Translations under genes and position numbers: made by a program | Origin: Bacillus fonticola | Lineage (GTDB): Bacteria > Bacillota > Bacilli > Bacillales > JC228 | Length of the DNA: 64,000 bases | NCBI RefSeq assembly: GCF_012955605.1 | Contig: NZ_CP052135.1 | Span: 2,678,711 to 2,742,710 of the forward strand | Direction of reading: 5' to 3' | Shown: one piece after another, positions 32,746 through 42,295 of the stretch | Layout of the letters: each line of letters begins with the position of its first letter | Position numbering within the stretch: position 1 is the first letter of the stretch | The notes under the pieces: generated by a model | Database searches by the model: none | Told to the model about the DNA's origin: nothing | The model's input: only the letters and a program-made list of their open reading frames with translations

Positions 32746-33663
32746 ATGTTATCTTTTTTTCGAAAGCAAGACTCCAAAAAAACTGGAAAAGACACCAGTT
32801 TTGCTTCTGCTGATATAGCGGAGCATACACACGGGGAACAAGAAGATACACACACTTCCGAAACTGTGCAGCCGACTTTATCCATTCACCCTAAGTGGCG
32901 CATTTCTACAGAACAAACGTACGTATATCGTTTTTTAAATCAGGACCTTCCTGAAATAGCCAAAAATCAAATTGGGTTCTCTGCAGTGAATTTGCAGCTT
33001 GAGGAAACGCACCTTTTGGCAGTCGCGTTTGTTCGCTCGTCTGCAGCAAAAGCGGTCACTCTAGGCGAATTAGACGTTTTTCTCTTATCCAGTGACGATC
33101 AAGTCTTTGCTAGACAAAAGTTCGATGGTGCAGAGATAGGTGAGTTGCAGCCTAATACTAGTCGCCCATGGGGATTTCGCTTTGATATGAAAAACATTAA
33201 AAAAGAAGAAATCCCTGAACAAAATTGGCGCATTGCGATCCATGTTCCTCAAGAAAACAGAAAAACAAAATCGCTTGATCTTACGGAAAGCTGGGAAAAG
33301 CAATTAACCACAGAGCAAATTTCCCAACTCGAACAGGCTGCTCAATCGCTCCCACCTGTCGCAATGAATGAGTTGAACATGACTGGCATTTCAGCCCAAT
33401 ATGTGAATGACGAAAAGCTCGCTGTTACAGCACTCATACGAAGTGGATATCCTAAAAAGATTACAATTCCGGAACTTCCTGTGCAAGTTTTTGATGCTAG
33501 TTCAAACCTCTTAGTAGAAGCCACCTTTACATTTAAAGAATTTACGATTGCTGCAAATAGTGCGAAACCGTGGACGTTCGTTTTTGATAGAAGCCAGTTG
33601 GCTCAACAAGATGCTGATATAACTCGCTTCCTGATTACATTTCCTAATGCCACCCAACGATAA
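32746..33663 (+). CDS. slaP: Accessory Sec system S-layer assembly protein SlaP
   Basis: 305 residues, no signal peptide or membrane helix. It starts MLSFFRKQDSKKTGKD and contains two related SLAP modules (about 50-170: HPKWRISTEQTYVYRFL, SRPWGFRFDMKNI; about 180-300: FKEFTIAANSAKPWTFVFD). The repeated KPW-(T/G)F-x-F-D ending is characteristic. SlaP is a cytoplasmic partner that works with SecA2 on S-layer protein secretion. It shares a transcript with secA2 (GAGGGGAGG site) and ends at the terminator at 33670. Confidence 0.9.
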   Translation: MLSFFRKQDSKKTGKDTSFASADIAEHTHGEQEDTHTSETVQPTLSIHPKWRISTEQTYVYRFLNQDLPEIAKNQIGFSAVNLQLEETHLLAVAFVRSSAAKAVTLGELDVFLLSSDDQVFARQKFDGAEIGELQPNTSRPWGFRFDMKNIKKEEIPEQNWRIAIHVPQENRKTKSLDLTESWEKQLTTEQISQLEQAAQSLPPVAMNELNMTGISAQYVNDEKLAVTALIRSGYPKKITIPELPVQVFDASSNLLVEATFTFKEFTIAANSAKPWTFVFDRSQLAQQDADITRFLITFPNATQR

Positions 33664-33669
33664 TCAATG

Positions 33670-33708
33670 TAAAAAGGACTGGAGCTGATGAGAGCTCCAG
33701 TCCTTTTC
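33670..33708. terminator. Terminator between slaP and the phosphodiester glycosidase gene
   Basis: AAAAAGGACTGGAGCT pairs with AGCTCCAGTCCTTTT around GATGAG; usable from both strands, as the two genes converge. Confidence 0.9.
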
Positions 33709-33709
33709 T

Positions 33710-36205
33710 CTATTCTATAATAAACGTTTGTTGCCTTGCCTCTTTCAGTAATCTTCCTGACGTCGATTTTGCATGCTTTGAAATGACAAGCTGGTACGCC
33801 TCGCCCGTTTCATAAGCAGAAGAAGATACTTTTATTTGTTTAGAGTTCACGACTTCAATGGAGATAGGTATACGTGTACCATTTTGTTTTTGTACGTATA
33901 CTTGTCCATCTTGCAAGCTTTTGTCACTCATCGATGTTGTAAACGTAATTGTCCAAACTTTGTCCTTGTTAACGGACTTAGCACCAGCTGACGAGAAGTA
34001 CACAGGTGGCTCGTCCACAAATTCTGCTTGTAATCCATCAAAATATAGCGTGCCTTTCGATTTAGCGGCATCTTCAGTTTCTGCAATATACAATTCTTTG
34101 AACGTGATCGGTGCTTTTATGTTTTCTGGAAGCTGTGCACGCACATACTTCCATCCGTACCAATCCAGTCCGTTGTCCGCTGTAAAATCTATGCGTTGCT
34201 CATTCCCATTTCCATCCTCAATCCGTCCACGTAACCAGTTTGACTTGCCATCACCGTATACCCATAGCCCCACAGATTCCGGTTTTCCGTTTACCACTGG
34301 CGATTGCTTCCACGTTACATAAGAGGCAGATGTCCCTTGTGTATTCCGGAAATCATAATCCAGTTGCATGACAGGGTTTGTGGTAATACCTGGTACATCT
34401 GTTGACGTCAATAGAGAGGTTTTAGAACGGATACCTTTCGCCTCTAATCCGTCTAGTAAGTGCAGATTACCCAAGCTTATAGGATCATTGCTGACGACCA
34501 CTGGAATAGATGCAGATTGATTTCCAAACCAAACCTCGATCGTACCTTTGCCCTCTGATGTAGAACGGAATGTGCCTGATTGGTCAATTGTTCCTATACT
34601 TCCTGTTGTTGCCCAAACGACTTGATCTTCATTAAAGATCAAGTTCTCACCGTCCATCGAAGCTTTAGCGCTTACTGCTACTGTCTGACTAGTTCCTACC
34701 ATTAGCTTAGATGGTTCGATTCTCAAGTTGTCTACTTCATCAACAACCTTAACGGGAATCTCCGTTTGAGCACCATCAGCGCGTACAAGGATTGTCCCAG
34801 ATCCTGCTCGTTCTGCCTGGAATGTGCTTCCTTCTATAGAACCAAGATCATTCGTTACTTCATACGTCATTGTATAGTCGTTTTCGCCAAGTAGGTTATC
34901 ATATTGATCTAATACATATTCAACTGCAATATCGACAGACGCTCCTACAGCCAGGATACCTTCTTCTGCCGCTTTTGCTTCTACTACCTCTGGAATTCCT
35001 TTAGGTGCGGTATTGACTGCTTGTAAGATGGTGGAAATTCCTCGTTCGGCACCATCTGAGGGACGGTTTGCTAATGACACATAAGGTTGTCCGAGTGATC
35101 GTGTCGCCATTGTCGTTGAACCACCGCCGTCAAGGTTCATTGCTTGCTCGACCCCTAAACTATCTAGGTATCTGGCAAACTCTGGCAAGGTCATTCCCTC
35201 GCTATACCCGCGCTGTCTACCATCGACCGTTACAAGAAACACTTCGTTCCCATTGTTTCTTGTGGCTACAGCTGTACGCGGACTTCTAGTAGTAGCTCTG
35301 GAAGAATTCTCATCTATTGTAAGGTCAACTTGTCCGTTTTGAACTAGTAATGGTCCACTCGCTAAGATAAACTCGGCGTTTCTCCACGCTTCATCCACAT
35401 CAATAGTTAATGAAACGGGATCTCCTTGCTTAAGGTTTCTAACGTAGTCAACTTGATCTCCTTGTACCGAAATGACAAATCCATTTTCAGGAATCGTCGC
35501 ACTCGTATATTGACCATAAGGACGAACACCTGCCACTTTACCTGTTAAAGTTTGACCAAAACGCGCTTCTGTATCAGGGGATGTTGCTAACCCCTCCACA
35601 ACAACTTCTAGCCCGAATTGATTTGTCCGAGTTTTATCCCAACGATAGCTCTTTGTAAAAAGTACACTATCATTATCACTTCTGACCCGATTTAGCCCAT
35701 CCAAAGTGAACGTTTTTCCATTTGCATTGATATTTAAATCCATTTGCATCTTTCCAATTCGACCTCGTCCTTCCTTCGTGATCCCAAACGCTGCCGGTGT
35801 ATACATATAGTTGTTTTCTTTTGCCGAAACTGCCCCCAAGTTGACGATTTGATCGTCTTGAGCCAAAAGATAGGAAGGGAGCCTACTCGAAAAGTCGAAG
35901 AATGAAGCATTCACAGCTCCTACTACTTGATGACCTAAATATGTATTTTCCTTTGCCAAAGAGGTCGTGGTTTTCAAAGAAGGGAAAGGTGACGGGATCC
36001 CTACATCAATGGTAGTGTATGGATCCGTTAAATCCACCTCAAGCCGTTGAATATTTTGCTTTAATCCGAAAACAGTTGTATTTTCTTCAACGTGAGATAC
36101 CCCTGGAGAAAGTTCTTGCTCTGCTCCTAAGGAAATAAAGGGACTACTGAGTAACAGTCCACCAAAAACAATTACAGAAACAATTGGTTTTACAAAGCGT
36201 TTCAT
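33710..36205 (-). CDS. Secreted phosphodiester glycosidase (NAGPA domain) with Ig-like repeats
   Basis: 831 residues with a signal peptide (MKRFVKPIVSVIVFGGLLLS, cleavage probably after LGA). Residues 90-400 form the NAGPA/DUF2233 domain: VVGAVNASFFDF, NGFVISVQGD, ILASGPLLVQNGQ, PRTAVATRNNGNEVFLVTVDGR and AMNLDGGGSTTM. Family members cleave GlcNAc-phosphodiesters; bacterial ones are thought to act on wall or capsule polymers. The C-terminal 430 residues contain two bacterial Ig-like modules (about 405-590), a galactose-binding-like part (about 600-730) and a final Ig-like domain (CPASTGRL-type YQLVISKHAKSTSGR). No SLH or LPXTG anchor is visible, so it may be released or held by its Ig modules. 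Confidence 0.88.
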   Translation of the reverse strand: MKRFVKPIVSVIVFGGLLLSSPFISLGAEQELSPGVSHVEENTTVFGLKQNIQRLEVDLTDPYTTIDVGIPSPFPSLKTTTSLAKENTYLGHQVVGAVNASFFDFSSRLPSYLLAQDDQIVNLGAVSAKENNYMYTPAAFGITKEGRGRIGKMQMDLNINANGKTFTLDGLNRVRSDNDSVLFTKSYRWDKTRTNQFGLEVVVEGLATSPDTEARFGQTLTGKVAGVRPYGQYTSATIPENGFVISVQGDQVDYVRNLKQGDPVSLTIDVDEAWRNAEFILASGPLLVQNGQVDLTIDENSSRATTRSPRTAVATRNNGNEVFLVTVDGRQRGYSEGMTLPEFARYLDSLGVEQAMNLDGGGSTTMATRSLGQPYVSLANRPSDGAERGISTILQAVNTAPKGIPEVVEAKAAEEGILAVGASVDIAVEYVLDQYDNLLGENDYTMTYEVTNDLGSIEGSTFQAERAGSGTILVRADGAQTEIPVKVVDEVDNLRIEPSKLMVGTSQTVAVSAKASMDGENLIFNEDQVVWATTGSIGTIDQSGTFRSTSEGKGTIEVWFGNQSASIPVVVSNDPISLGNLHLLDGLEAKGIRSKTSLLTSTDVPGITTNPVMQLDYDFRNTQGTSASYVTWKQSPVVNGKPESVGLWVYGDGKSNWLRGRIEDGNGNEQRIDFTADNGLDWYGWKYVRAQLPENIKAPITFKELYIAETEDAAKSKGTLYFDGLQAEFVDEPPVYFSSAGAKSVNKDKVWTITFTTSMSDKSLQDGQVYVQKQNGTRIPISIEVVNSKQIKVSSSAYETGEAYQLVISKHAKSTSGRLLKEARQQTFIIE

Positions 36206-36420
36206 TACTACTACCTCTCTTTTCTACTAAACTGCCAAAAAAGCACAAGTTTAGTATATCGTATTTCGACAGATAAGAGAGAGATTCGACAAATTTTCCA
36301 TATCAAACTTTCTTCCCGTCCAGTTCAACGGCTACAAAAAAAAAATTTAAAGCAACTACTATTCTGCTGGTATGTGTATAGTTAGAATAGTGATTTATGA
36401 AATTGATTCAAAAAAGCCAA

Positions 36421-36460
36421 AAAGAAATACCTACCTCTATAAAAGAGGTAGGTATTTCTT
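36421..36460. terminator. Strong isolated hairpin
   Basis: AAGAAATACCTACCTC pairs perfectly with GAGGTAGGTATTTCTT around TATAAAA. It can end transcription in either direction, but no adjacent gene stops here, so it may belong to a lost gene. Confidence 0.7.
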
Positions 36461-36604
36461 CTGGCCGCAACCCATGTCATCGCACGTAAATTATTTAAAG
36501 ATACAAAACAGGTCTTACAAGTACATTTTACCATAACCGTGCAGGAAAACAAGGTAAACAATGAAAATATTAACTCATTCGATCGTGCCTTTTTGGTTGA
36601 AAAA

Positions 36605-36632
36605 TGCTTGTTCTTATAGGATAAGAACAGGC
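36605..36632 (-). terminator. Terminator after the 5'-nucleotidase gene
   Basis: TGTTCTTAT pairs with ATAAGAACA around AGG; a T5 run follows on the minus strand after a few bases. Confidence 0.6.
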
Positions 36633-36639
36633 CCAATAC

Positions 36640-38835
36640 TTATTCTGTTACGCTTAAAAATAAGGAGAATACTTTTGCTAACTGTGCACGGGTCGCTGTT
36701 TCATATGGCTTGAATTCAGTGTCTGTGAATCCATCAACAAGACCTAATTCATAAGCACCATGGACCGATGCTGCTGACTCTACACGAAGAGCCCCTATAT
36801 CTTCGAACGTAGCTTCTCCCTCAGCAACGTAAGCCTCTCCCGTTAACAATTCATATGCACGCATAGCCATGACGGTCATCTCAACACGAGTAATAGATGC
36901 AGTCCCATTGAACGTGTTCTCGCTCACACCTTGAACGATTCCGTTGTCATAAGCTGCCGCAACTGCTGTTCTTACCTCACTTGAAGCGTCTTGTAGATCC
37001 TCAAAAGGAAGGTTTTTTACTTCACCCGTAAGGTCTAAACCACGAACTAACATCGTCGTGAATTCGGCGCGTGTCATGTCACGATCCGGTGAGAAGACAG
37101 TGTCTGTAGTGCCATTTAAAACATCTCTGTTGTAAAGGTCTTGAATAAAGTCGTATGCCCAGTCATCTGTGTCAACATCAACGAATGGAAGAGCAACTTC
37201 TCCATCTGCATCAACCTCAACAATCCGACCTTCTGCTTCGTACGTAATTGCCCCTTCTTGAGCTCTCACATAATCTTCAAACGCATCAATATCTAGGGCA
37301 ATGTTCTCGCCTTTCCCCTCATAAAAGTCGGAAAAAGCCATATCTGGATCTCCAAACATATAATTGTTAACCACAACGGAATACGTTTTGTCCAAGTCAA
37401 GAGGCTCACCGTTCTCACCTTTTATGTCAACGATAGCTTGATCTTCGTAGTTCCAAGTATATTGGAATCCAGCAATTGAGTAGTCCGGACCGTAGCTAGA
37501 GAATTGACGGTTCATTGCCTGTTTTAATTCTTCTCCAGTGAGTTCAAATTTAACTAGCAAATTGTTGAACGGTTGGACTTTAAATAATTCACCATACGTA
37601 ATGTCACCTGCATCAAGATCGGCTCTAATCCCTCCACCATTCATCATGGCGATATCAGCATCTCCGGCAGCTTTCATACTATCCGCAATTAAATTCCCTA
37701 GTGCATTGTCCCCGACTGGACCGCGACCTGCGTAGCCACCTTCGATAGCAGTTGCCGCTTCTCCAACGACTTCATTTTCGATTGGCTCTACAAGTTCCTT
37801 GAAGCGATCAATCAACTCTTTCATGGATTGGTCTTGAGTGCCTTCGTTGCGATCGTTGTACTCAATGACGGCTTCTTTCTTCACAATGTCCCCTGTTTCA
37901 GGGTCAATTTCAATATCCACATCGCTATACGCTTTTCCATACTCACCAGATTGGACGATTAACTTGTTGTCTATCGTACGATTTACAATGATCTGGTTGT
38001 GTCCGCCAAAGATAACATCTACTTCGTCGTCAATATTTTGAGCAATGTTAGCTAAGTCACTAGAACTTTCTGTATCCTCAGATTCATCTGCAAATACTTG
38101 GTTATGTGCAAGCACCACAATTGCCTTAACACCCTGTTCCTTTAATTCATTTGTATATTTGTTGATCGCTTCTGTTTCATCTATCACACGTAAATTTTCG
38201 TTACCTGTTTGTACAATCATATTCGGTGTCTCGGTTGTTGTGATTCCGATAAAGCCAATTTTTGCCCCGTCAACCTCTTTAACCGTATAAGGCTTCATAA
38301 TTAGCTCGCCAGTAGAATCATCCACCATATTGGCAGATAAAATATCAAAATCAGCACCATCATACCCTTCAATACTTGTCCCGTCTTCATGCTCTCCACC
38401 GTATACGATACGCTTTAATTCAGCAATTCCTTCATCAAACTCGTGGTTTCCAAGAACTCCGACATCGTATTGAAGTTCGTTAAGTGCTTCAATGGTAGGT
38501 TCGTCATGAAAGGCTGCGGATAGAAGTGGTGACGCACCAATCATGTCTCCCGCATTTACGAGTAACGTATTCGGCTGTTCTGCGCGTTTTTCCTTTATCT
38601 TAGACGCTAAATAATCGAGACCACCTACAGATTCTTCTTCCCCGTCTTTATCGTAGTCCAAGCTGCTAGCGGTATCCAAATTCCCGTGCAAATCATTCAA
38701 ACCTATTAATTGCACTTTAATATTATCACTCTCTGCTTTTACTAAACTCGTGCTGAACGGAGTAGCAAAAGCACCTACTGCTAAAGCAGATGTAAGTGCC
38801 ACACTAACGAGACGTTTCCCTTGTTTACGGAACAT
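36640..38835 (-). CDS. SLH-anchored bifunctional metallophosphatase / 5'-nucleotidase
   Basis: 731 residues. Signal peptide (residues 1-34, ending LVKA). Metallophosphatase domain with GLNDLHGN, VNAGDMIG, VLGNHEFDEG and IFGGHNQI (about 40-310); C-terminal 5'-nucleotidase domain with NALGNLIADSM, MMNGGGIRADL and VNNYMFGD (about 355-530). The last 175 residues form three SLH domains (VDTDDWAYDFIQDLYNRDVL; AVAAAYDNGIVQG; AASVHGAYELGLVDGF), which bind pyruvylated wall polymer. The enzyme releases phosphate from nucleotides outside the cell. AGGAGGAG precedes ATG. It is a plausible SecA2/SlaP client. No csaB gene is present in the window. Confidence 0.94.
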   Translation of the reverse strand: MFRKQGKRLVSVALTSALAVGAFATPFSTSLVKAESDNIKVQLIGLNDLHGNLDTASSLDYDKDGEEESVGGLDYLASKIKEKRAEQPNTLLVNAGDMIGASPLLSAAFHDEPTIEALNELQYDVGVLGNHEFDEGIAELKRIVYGGEHEDGTSIEGYDGADFDILSANMVDDSTGELIMKPYTVKEVDGAKIGFIGITTTETPNMIVQTGNENLRVIDETEAINKYTNELKEQGVKAIVVLAHNQVFADESEDTESSSDLANIAQNIDDEVDVIFGGHNQIIVNRTIDNKLIVQSGEYGKAYSDVDIEIDPETGDIVKKEAVIEYNDRNEGTQDQSMKELIDRFKELVEPIENEVVGEAATAIEGGYAGRGPVGDNALGNLIADSMKAAGDADIAMMNGGGIRADLDAGDITYGELFKVQPFNNLLVKFELTGEELKQAMNRQFSSYGPDYSIAGFQYTWNYEDQAIVDIKGENGEPLDLDKTYSVVVNNYMFGDPDMAFSDFYEGKGENIALDIDAFEDYVRAQEGAITYEAEGRIVEVDADGEVALPFVDVDTDDWAYDFIQDLYNRDVLNGTTDTVFSPDRDMTRAEFTTMLVRGLDLTGEVKNLPFEDLQDASSEVRTAVAAAYDNGIVQGVSENTFNGTASITRVEMTVMAMRAYELLTGEAYVAEGEATFEDIGALRVESAASVHGAYELGLVDGFTDTEFKPYETATRAQLAKVFSLFLSVTE

Positions 38836-39200
38836 GTATAAATCTCCTCCTGAAATGTGTCGATTTTATGTCAACGGTCTCAGTTTAGCATGTACTTGTT
38901 AAGATCGTGTATACTCTTTGCAAAGTTTTTAAAAACAGGCGGAACTTCCTTATGTTTAGACGTCTGACAAATAGGTATAAATGCCTACTTGTGAATGGAA
39001 GTCTTCCTCTTTTAGATAATCTCACCGCTTAGTTTTTATGAAAAATGGCAATAGAATAGTCCTTCGCCTACTGCCAAGTGCCATTTCATTTCGCGCTTCT
39101 TTGTTTTGCTGACTCCACACTGCGGTGCGCAAGAGCTTGTATAGAGACGAGCGACACTACAGCTCGTTTACTCCATTTGCAGCTGTTTCTGCTTCTGACC
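38836..39200. other. Leader region of the 5'-nucleotidase and edge of array B
   Basis: No gene. The minus-strand promoter is not clear; TATACA at about 38910 with a weak -35 is one option. A decayed repeat unit (GCTTCTGACC) ends the region. Confidence 0.45.
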
Positions 39201-39880
39201 GCGGATATATTCCCCTGTTCGCGGATATATTCCCCTGTTCGCGGATATATTCCCCTGTTCGCGGATATATTCCCCTGTTCGCGGATATATTCCTCTGACC
39301 GCGGATATATTCCCCTGATCGCGGATATCCGCCCCTGATCGCGGATATATTCCTCTGACCGCGGATATCCGCCCCTGTTCGCGGATATATTCCCCTGTTC
39401 GCGGATATATTCTTCTGACCGCGGATATCTGCCCCTGACCGCGGATATATTCCTCTGATCGCGGATATCTGCCTCTGTTCGCGGATATCGGCCCCTGATC
39501 GCGGATATATTCCCCTGACCGCGGATATCGGCCCCTGATCGCGGATATCTGCCCCTGACCGCGGATATATTCCTCTGATCGCGGATATCTGCCCCTGATC
39601 GCGGATATATTCCCCTGACCGCGGATATCCGCCCCTGACCGCGGATATATTCCTCTGACCGCGGATATATTCCTCTGACCGCGGATATATTCCTCTGACC
39701 GCGGATATCCGCCCCTGTTCGCGGATATATTCCCCTGATCGCGGATATCTTCCCCTGACCGCGGATATATTCCTCTGATCGCGGATATCTGCCCCTGATC
39801 GCGGATATCTGCCCCTGATCGCGGATATCTGCCTCTGATCGCGGATATCTGCCCCTGACCGCGGATATATTCCCCTGACC
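39201..39880. repeat. Tandem 20-bp repeat array B (34 units)
   Basis: Thirty-four units of GCGGATATMTKCCYCTGNYC in perfect 20-bp register, without one insertion or deletion over 680 bp. GCGGATAT is invariant. The next five bases choose among ATTCC, CTGCC, CCGCC, CGGCC and a few others; the last three among ATC, ACC and TTC. The first five units are almost identical, later ones mix the options freely. One decayed unit lies at each edge. The same family forms array C at 54131. The long minus-strand reading frames across it are a by-product of a stop-free unit. Confidence 0.97.
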
Positions 39881-39889
39881 GGTGATATA

Positions 39890-40108
39890 TGAGGAATTTG
39901 GGTGAGCAAGAAAGGAACCGCATGCGCTACGTCTTTTGGGAGTCCTAAGCGTTGAATTGGAATTCTACTCTTTCTAAAGACTAAGAAAAATTTGCCACCT
40001 ATTCCTCGTCCGCCACTTACACAAGATTACTGAATAGAACGTCCATTTTTTGAATCATCTAAATGCAATGTATAACTTCTGTTCGACAACGTCTAATAAA
40101 TAGAAAAC
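39890..40108. other. Intergenic region after array B
   Basis: No reading frame with a ribosome site and no structure apart from a TTCGACAA box near 40082. Confidence 0.4.
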
Positions 40109-40109
40109 A

Positions 40110-40150
40110 TAAAAAAACCTTCAGAAGAATCACCCCTTCTAAAGGTTTAA
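40110..40150 (-). terminator. Terminator after ykuS
   Basis: AAACCTTCAGAAG pairs with CTTCTAAAGGTTT around a short loop with A/T runs on either side. Confidence 0.8.
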
Positions 40151-40157
40151 AAATTTT

Positions 40158-40400
40158 CTAGCGGATCTTCTCTTCCACCTGCTGACAAACCTCATCTGCC
40201 GTCATCCCACGTGCGGAGATAACTGAAGCTTTTGTAGTTGCGTCTGCCATGCCCATGACGTTTTGATCCTGGCCTGAGATCACGCAGCAGTCACTGTCCT
40301 TCGCGTCAGACTCCTGCTTCAGTTCGACTACGTCATAGCCTTTCGCTCGCAAAGCTTGTTGAATGTCTGTTAACGATTGTTCTACCGCAATTTTGCTCAT
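40158..40400 (-). CDS. ykuS: YkuS family protein (UPF0180)
   Basis: 80 residues from ATG 40398-40400, chosen for GGAGGTG nine bases upstream; the frame extends 20 codons further without a ribosome site. The sequence [34 protein letters not shown] and [17 protein letters not shown] fits the small conserved UPF0180 family of spore formers, function unknown. Divergent from yuzL. Confidence 0.88.
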   Translation of the reverse strand: MSKIAVEQSLTDIQQALRAKGYDVVELKQESDAKDSDCCVISGQDQNVMGMADATTKASVISARGMTADEVCQQVEEKIR

Positions 40401-40500
40401 GTTAAGCACCTCCACCTGTAAGATTCTCCGTTTCGTCATAAAATATTCTGAAACGCGCATCCTACTAAATGGGTTTTAACACAAAAAAGGGGCGAATTCC

Positions 40501-40632
40501 ATGAAGCGCAAAAAACAAGATGCGTCCAAGGCAGGATTAGGTTCACCGCGACCTGAAGGACAAGGAACCACAAATACCGAAACAGGGAATGTAAAAATGG
40601 ATTCAACGCGAAGAAGACCTCGTAATCCTTAA
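40501..40632 (+). CDS. yuzL: YuzL-like small protein
   Basis: 43 residues: MKRKKQDASKAGLGSPRPEG, then QGTTNTETGNVKMDSTRRRPRNP. Basic start, Gly/Thr-rich middle and basic end match the YuzL family of small bacillar proteins (SASP-like in size and composition; function unknown). AAAGGGGCG precedes ATG by seven bases and a strong terminator follows, supporting a real gene. Confidence 0.75.
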   Translation: MKRKKQDASKAGLGSPRPEGQGTTNTETGNVKMDSTRRRPRNP

Positions 40633-40636
40633 AAGC

Positions 40637-40678
40637 AAAAATCCCCTGGACTTTGCATGAAGTCCCAGGGGATTTAAA
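40637..40678. terminator. Bidirectional terminator yuzL / SLH protein
   Basis: AAATCCCCTGGACTT pairs with AAGTCCCAGGGGATTT (one bulge) around TGCATG; T runs on both strands. Confidence 0.9.
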
Positions 40679-40735
40679 AGATACTTTGTGGATGCCTGCA
40701 TTTTTATAGAGAGTGAACAATCAAGGAAGTGGATA

Positions 40736-42295
40736 TTATTCTGGTTTCTCTACTACATCTTCAACAGTTACAGAAAGCGTTTCTAAAACATCTTCTCCGC
40801 TTGTTAATTCAAACGTCCCAGTACCAGCTAAAGAACCTGAAACCGTTACTTCAACTTCACCTAATTCGTTGCTTGGAGTTGCTGAAACTTCCGCAATTAC
40901 CTCACCAGCTTCGTTAGTCACTGTTCCATTAGTAAGTGGAACATCCTTCATTGCCTCACCAAATTGATCAGTTACTAAAGCAGTGAACGTATGTGTATCC
41001 CCAGCTGTTACTTCAACCGGTCCAGGGATAACCAGCTCTGAAGGTGTGCGTGCTTCGTCCACCACTTCAATTTGAATTTGACTTTCCGAGAACTCAGTTT
41101 TCAAAGTAAGAAGAGCTGTGCCTGCGGAGTTAATAGAAATGGTGCCATCCGCAGCAACCTCTACTATCTCAGGATTTTCAGAGCTTAACTCCACATCCTC
41201 TGGCATAACTTCCATATCTTCAAGTTTAAAGTTAGAACCAATCATCTTACCTAGGTACACATCTTTATCGGATGTTGACAAAATGAGTTCTTCCTCAGCC
41301 ATAATTTCAACACCATTGGCAAAAAGGGTACCTTCGTAAATCCATAATAGAGTCGTATCAAAATCAACTGCTTTTGCTTCTGTATCGGACACTTCTGTTA
41401 CAAGTTCACCGTCTGGATCCTTAATCATTACACTGTACGTAAACGTGTCTCCATATTCAAACTTACTTGAATTAATAAGACCCGTTTTTTCATCTAATAG
41501 TGCACCTTCTACACTAGGTTTGAACGTCACATCATAGCCATAATTAATCAGTTCGTCAGCATATGTCTCAAAGCCATCATACATGAAAGTTAAATTGTAG
41601 TCTCCATCTTCACTTGGATCAAAAGGAACTGTCCATTCTGTTGCCGCAATGTCTCCTGATGTAATATCTGGCGTCAAAAGACCCAAATTGTCCATTGTAC
41701 GGTATACAAACGCTGCAAACATTTCACGGTCCACAGTTTCTTCTGGTCGGAATCCTCCATCCGTGTACCCAAATGTAATTTCGTACTCAGCCAATGTAAA
41801 GATGTCTTGACTGTGTGACGGGCTAAATGAATCAGCGTCTGTAAATTCAAACGGTAGATTGTCAAACTCCAAGTCAAATGCACGCACGAGAACAGATGCC
41901 ATTTGCTCGCGAGTTAGCGTGTCTGTCGCTCCAAAAGAACCGTCGCTGTTTCCTTCAAAGATACCTGCTTCAATCGTTGCCGCTACGTAGTCACGGAATG
42001 TGTTGCTAGCTTCGTTTGCCATCGGATCAATGACTTCAGGAGTTGTGAGATCTCGCGCTTCGGCAATCAACTTCGCTGCTTGTTGACGCGTCAACTCTTC
42101 TTTCGGACGAAACGTACCATCAGTGTATCCATCGACAACACCTTCATCTACTAACCTTTGAATCTCTTCAGCAAACCTTGAACCTTGAATATCTGAAAGT
42201 GAATTGGACTCTTCTGCTTGTACACTAGAGAAAAACACACTACTTGTGAGCACAAACGCTGTTGCACCGGTCATGAATTTTGAAATCTTGCCCAA
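40736..42295 (-). CDS. SLH-domain surface (S-layer-like) protein
   Basis: 519 residues, start TTG at 42293-42295 with AAGGAGG upstream. Signal peptide (TGATAFVLTSSVFFSSVQA). Three SLH domains follow at about 35-200 (RFAEEIQRLVDEGVVDGYTD; DYVAATIEAGIFEG; DIFTLAEYEITFGYTDGGFR), then beta-rich, acidic Ig-like modules to the C-terminus (about 215-519). The N-terminal SLH placement is that of S-layer proteins such as Sap/EA1, though the protein is shorter. It would bind pyruvylated secondary wall polymer and is a likely SecA2/SlaP client. A 443-bp gap precedes it. Confidence 0.9.
   Translation of the reverse strand: MGKISKFMTGATAFVLTSSVFFSSVQAEESNSLSDIQGSRFAEEIQRLVDEGVVDGYTDGTFRPKEELTRQQAAKLIAEARDLTTPEVIDPMANEASNTFRDYVAATIEAGIFEGNSDGSFGATDTLTREQMASVLVRAFDLEFDNLPFEFTDADSFSPSHSQDIFTLAEYEITFGYTDGGFRPEETVDREMFAAFVYRTMDNLGLLTPDITSGDIAATEWTVPFDPSEDGDYNLTFMYDGFETYADELINYGYDVTFKPSVEGALLDEKTGLINSSKFEYGDTFTYSVMIKDPDGELVTEVSDTEAKAVDFDTTLLWIYEGTLFANGVEIMAEEELILSTSDKDVYLGKMIGSNFKLEDMEVMPEDVELSSENPEIVEVAADGTISINSAGTALLTLKTEFSESQIQIEVVDEARTPSELVIPGPVEVTAGDTHTFTALVTDQFGEAMKDVPLTNGTVTNEAGEVIAEVSATPSNELGEVEVTVSGSLAGTGTFELTSGEDVLETLSVTVEDVVEKPE

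Larger units (their letters stand above)
36206..36639. other. Intergenic region between surface-protein genes
   Basis: Contains Spo0A-type boxes upstream of the glycosidase (TTTCGACAGA at about 36265, ATTCGACAAATT at about 36286), a strong hairpin (36421) and the 5'-nucleotidase terminator (36605). A plus-strand stretch after the hairpin (AATHVIARKLFKDTKQVLQV, about 36465-36525) looks faintly coding but has no start signal; I call no gene. Confidence 0.5.

Noticed and set aside
39201-39880. CRISPR array
   Set aside because: Units are contiguous with no unique spacers; the varying bases come from a small fixed set. No cas genes nearby.
39157-39923. Minus-strand frames of 250 codons (ISAIRGRYPRSGADIRDQ pattern) across array B, and 315 codons across array C
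   Set aside because: Same reason: 20-bp unit read in overlapping frames. Similar hypothetical proteins are annotated in other genomes but probably have the same origin.
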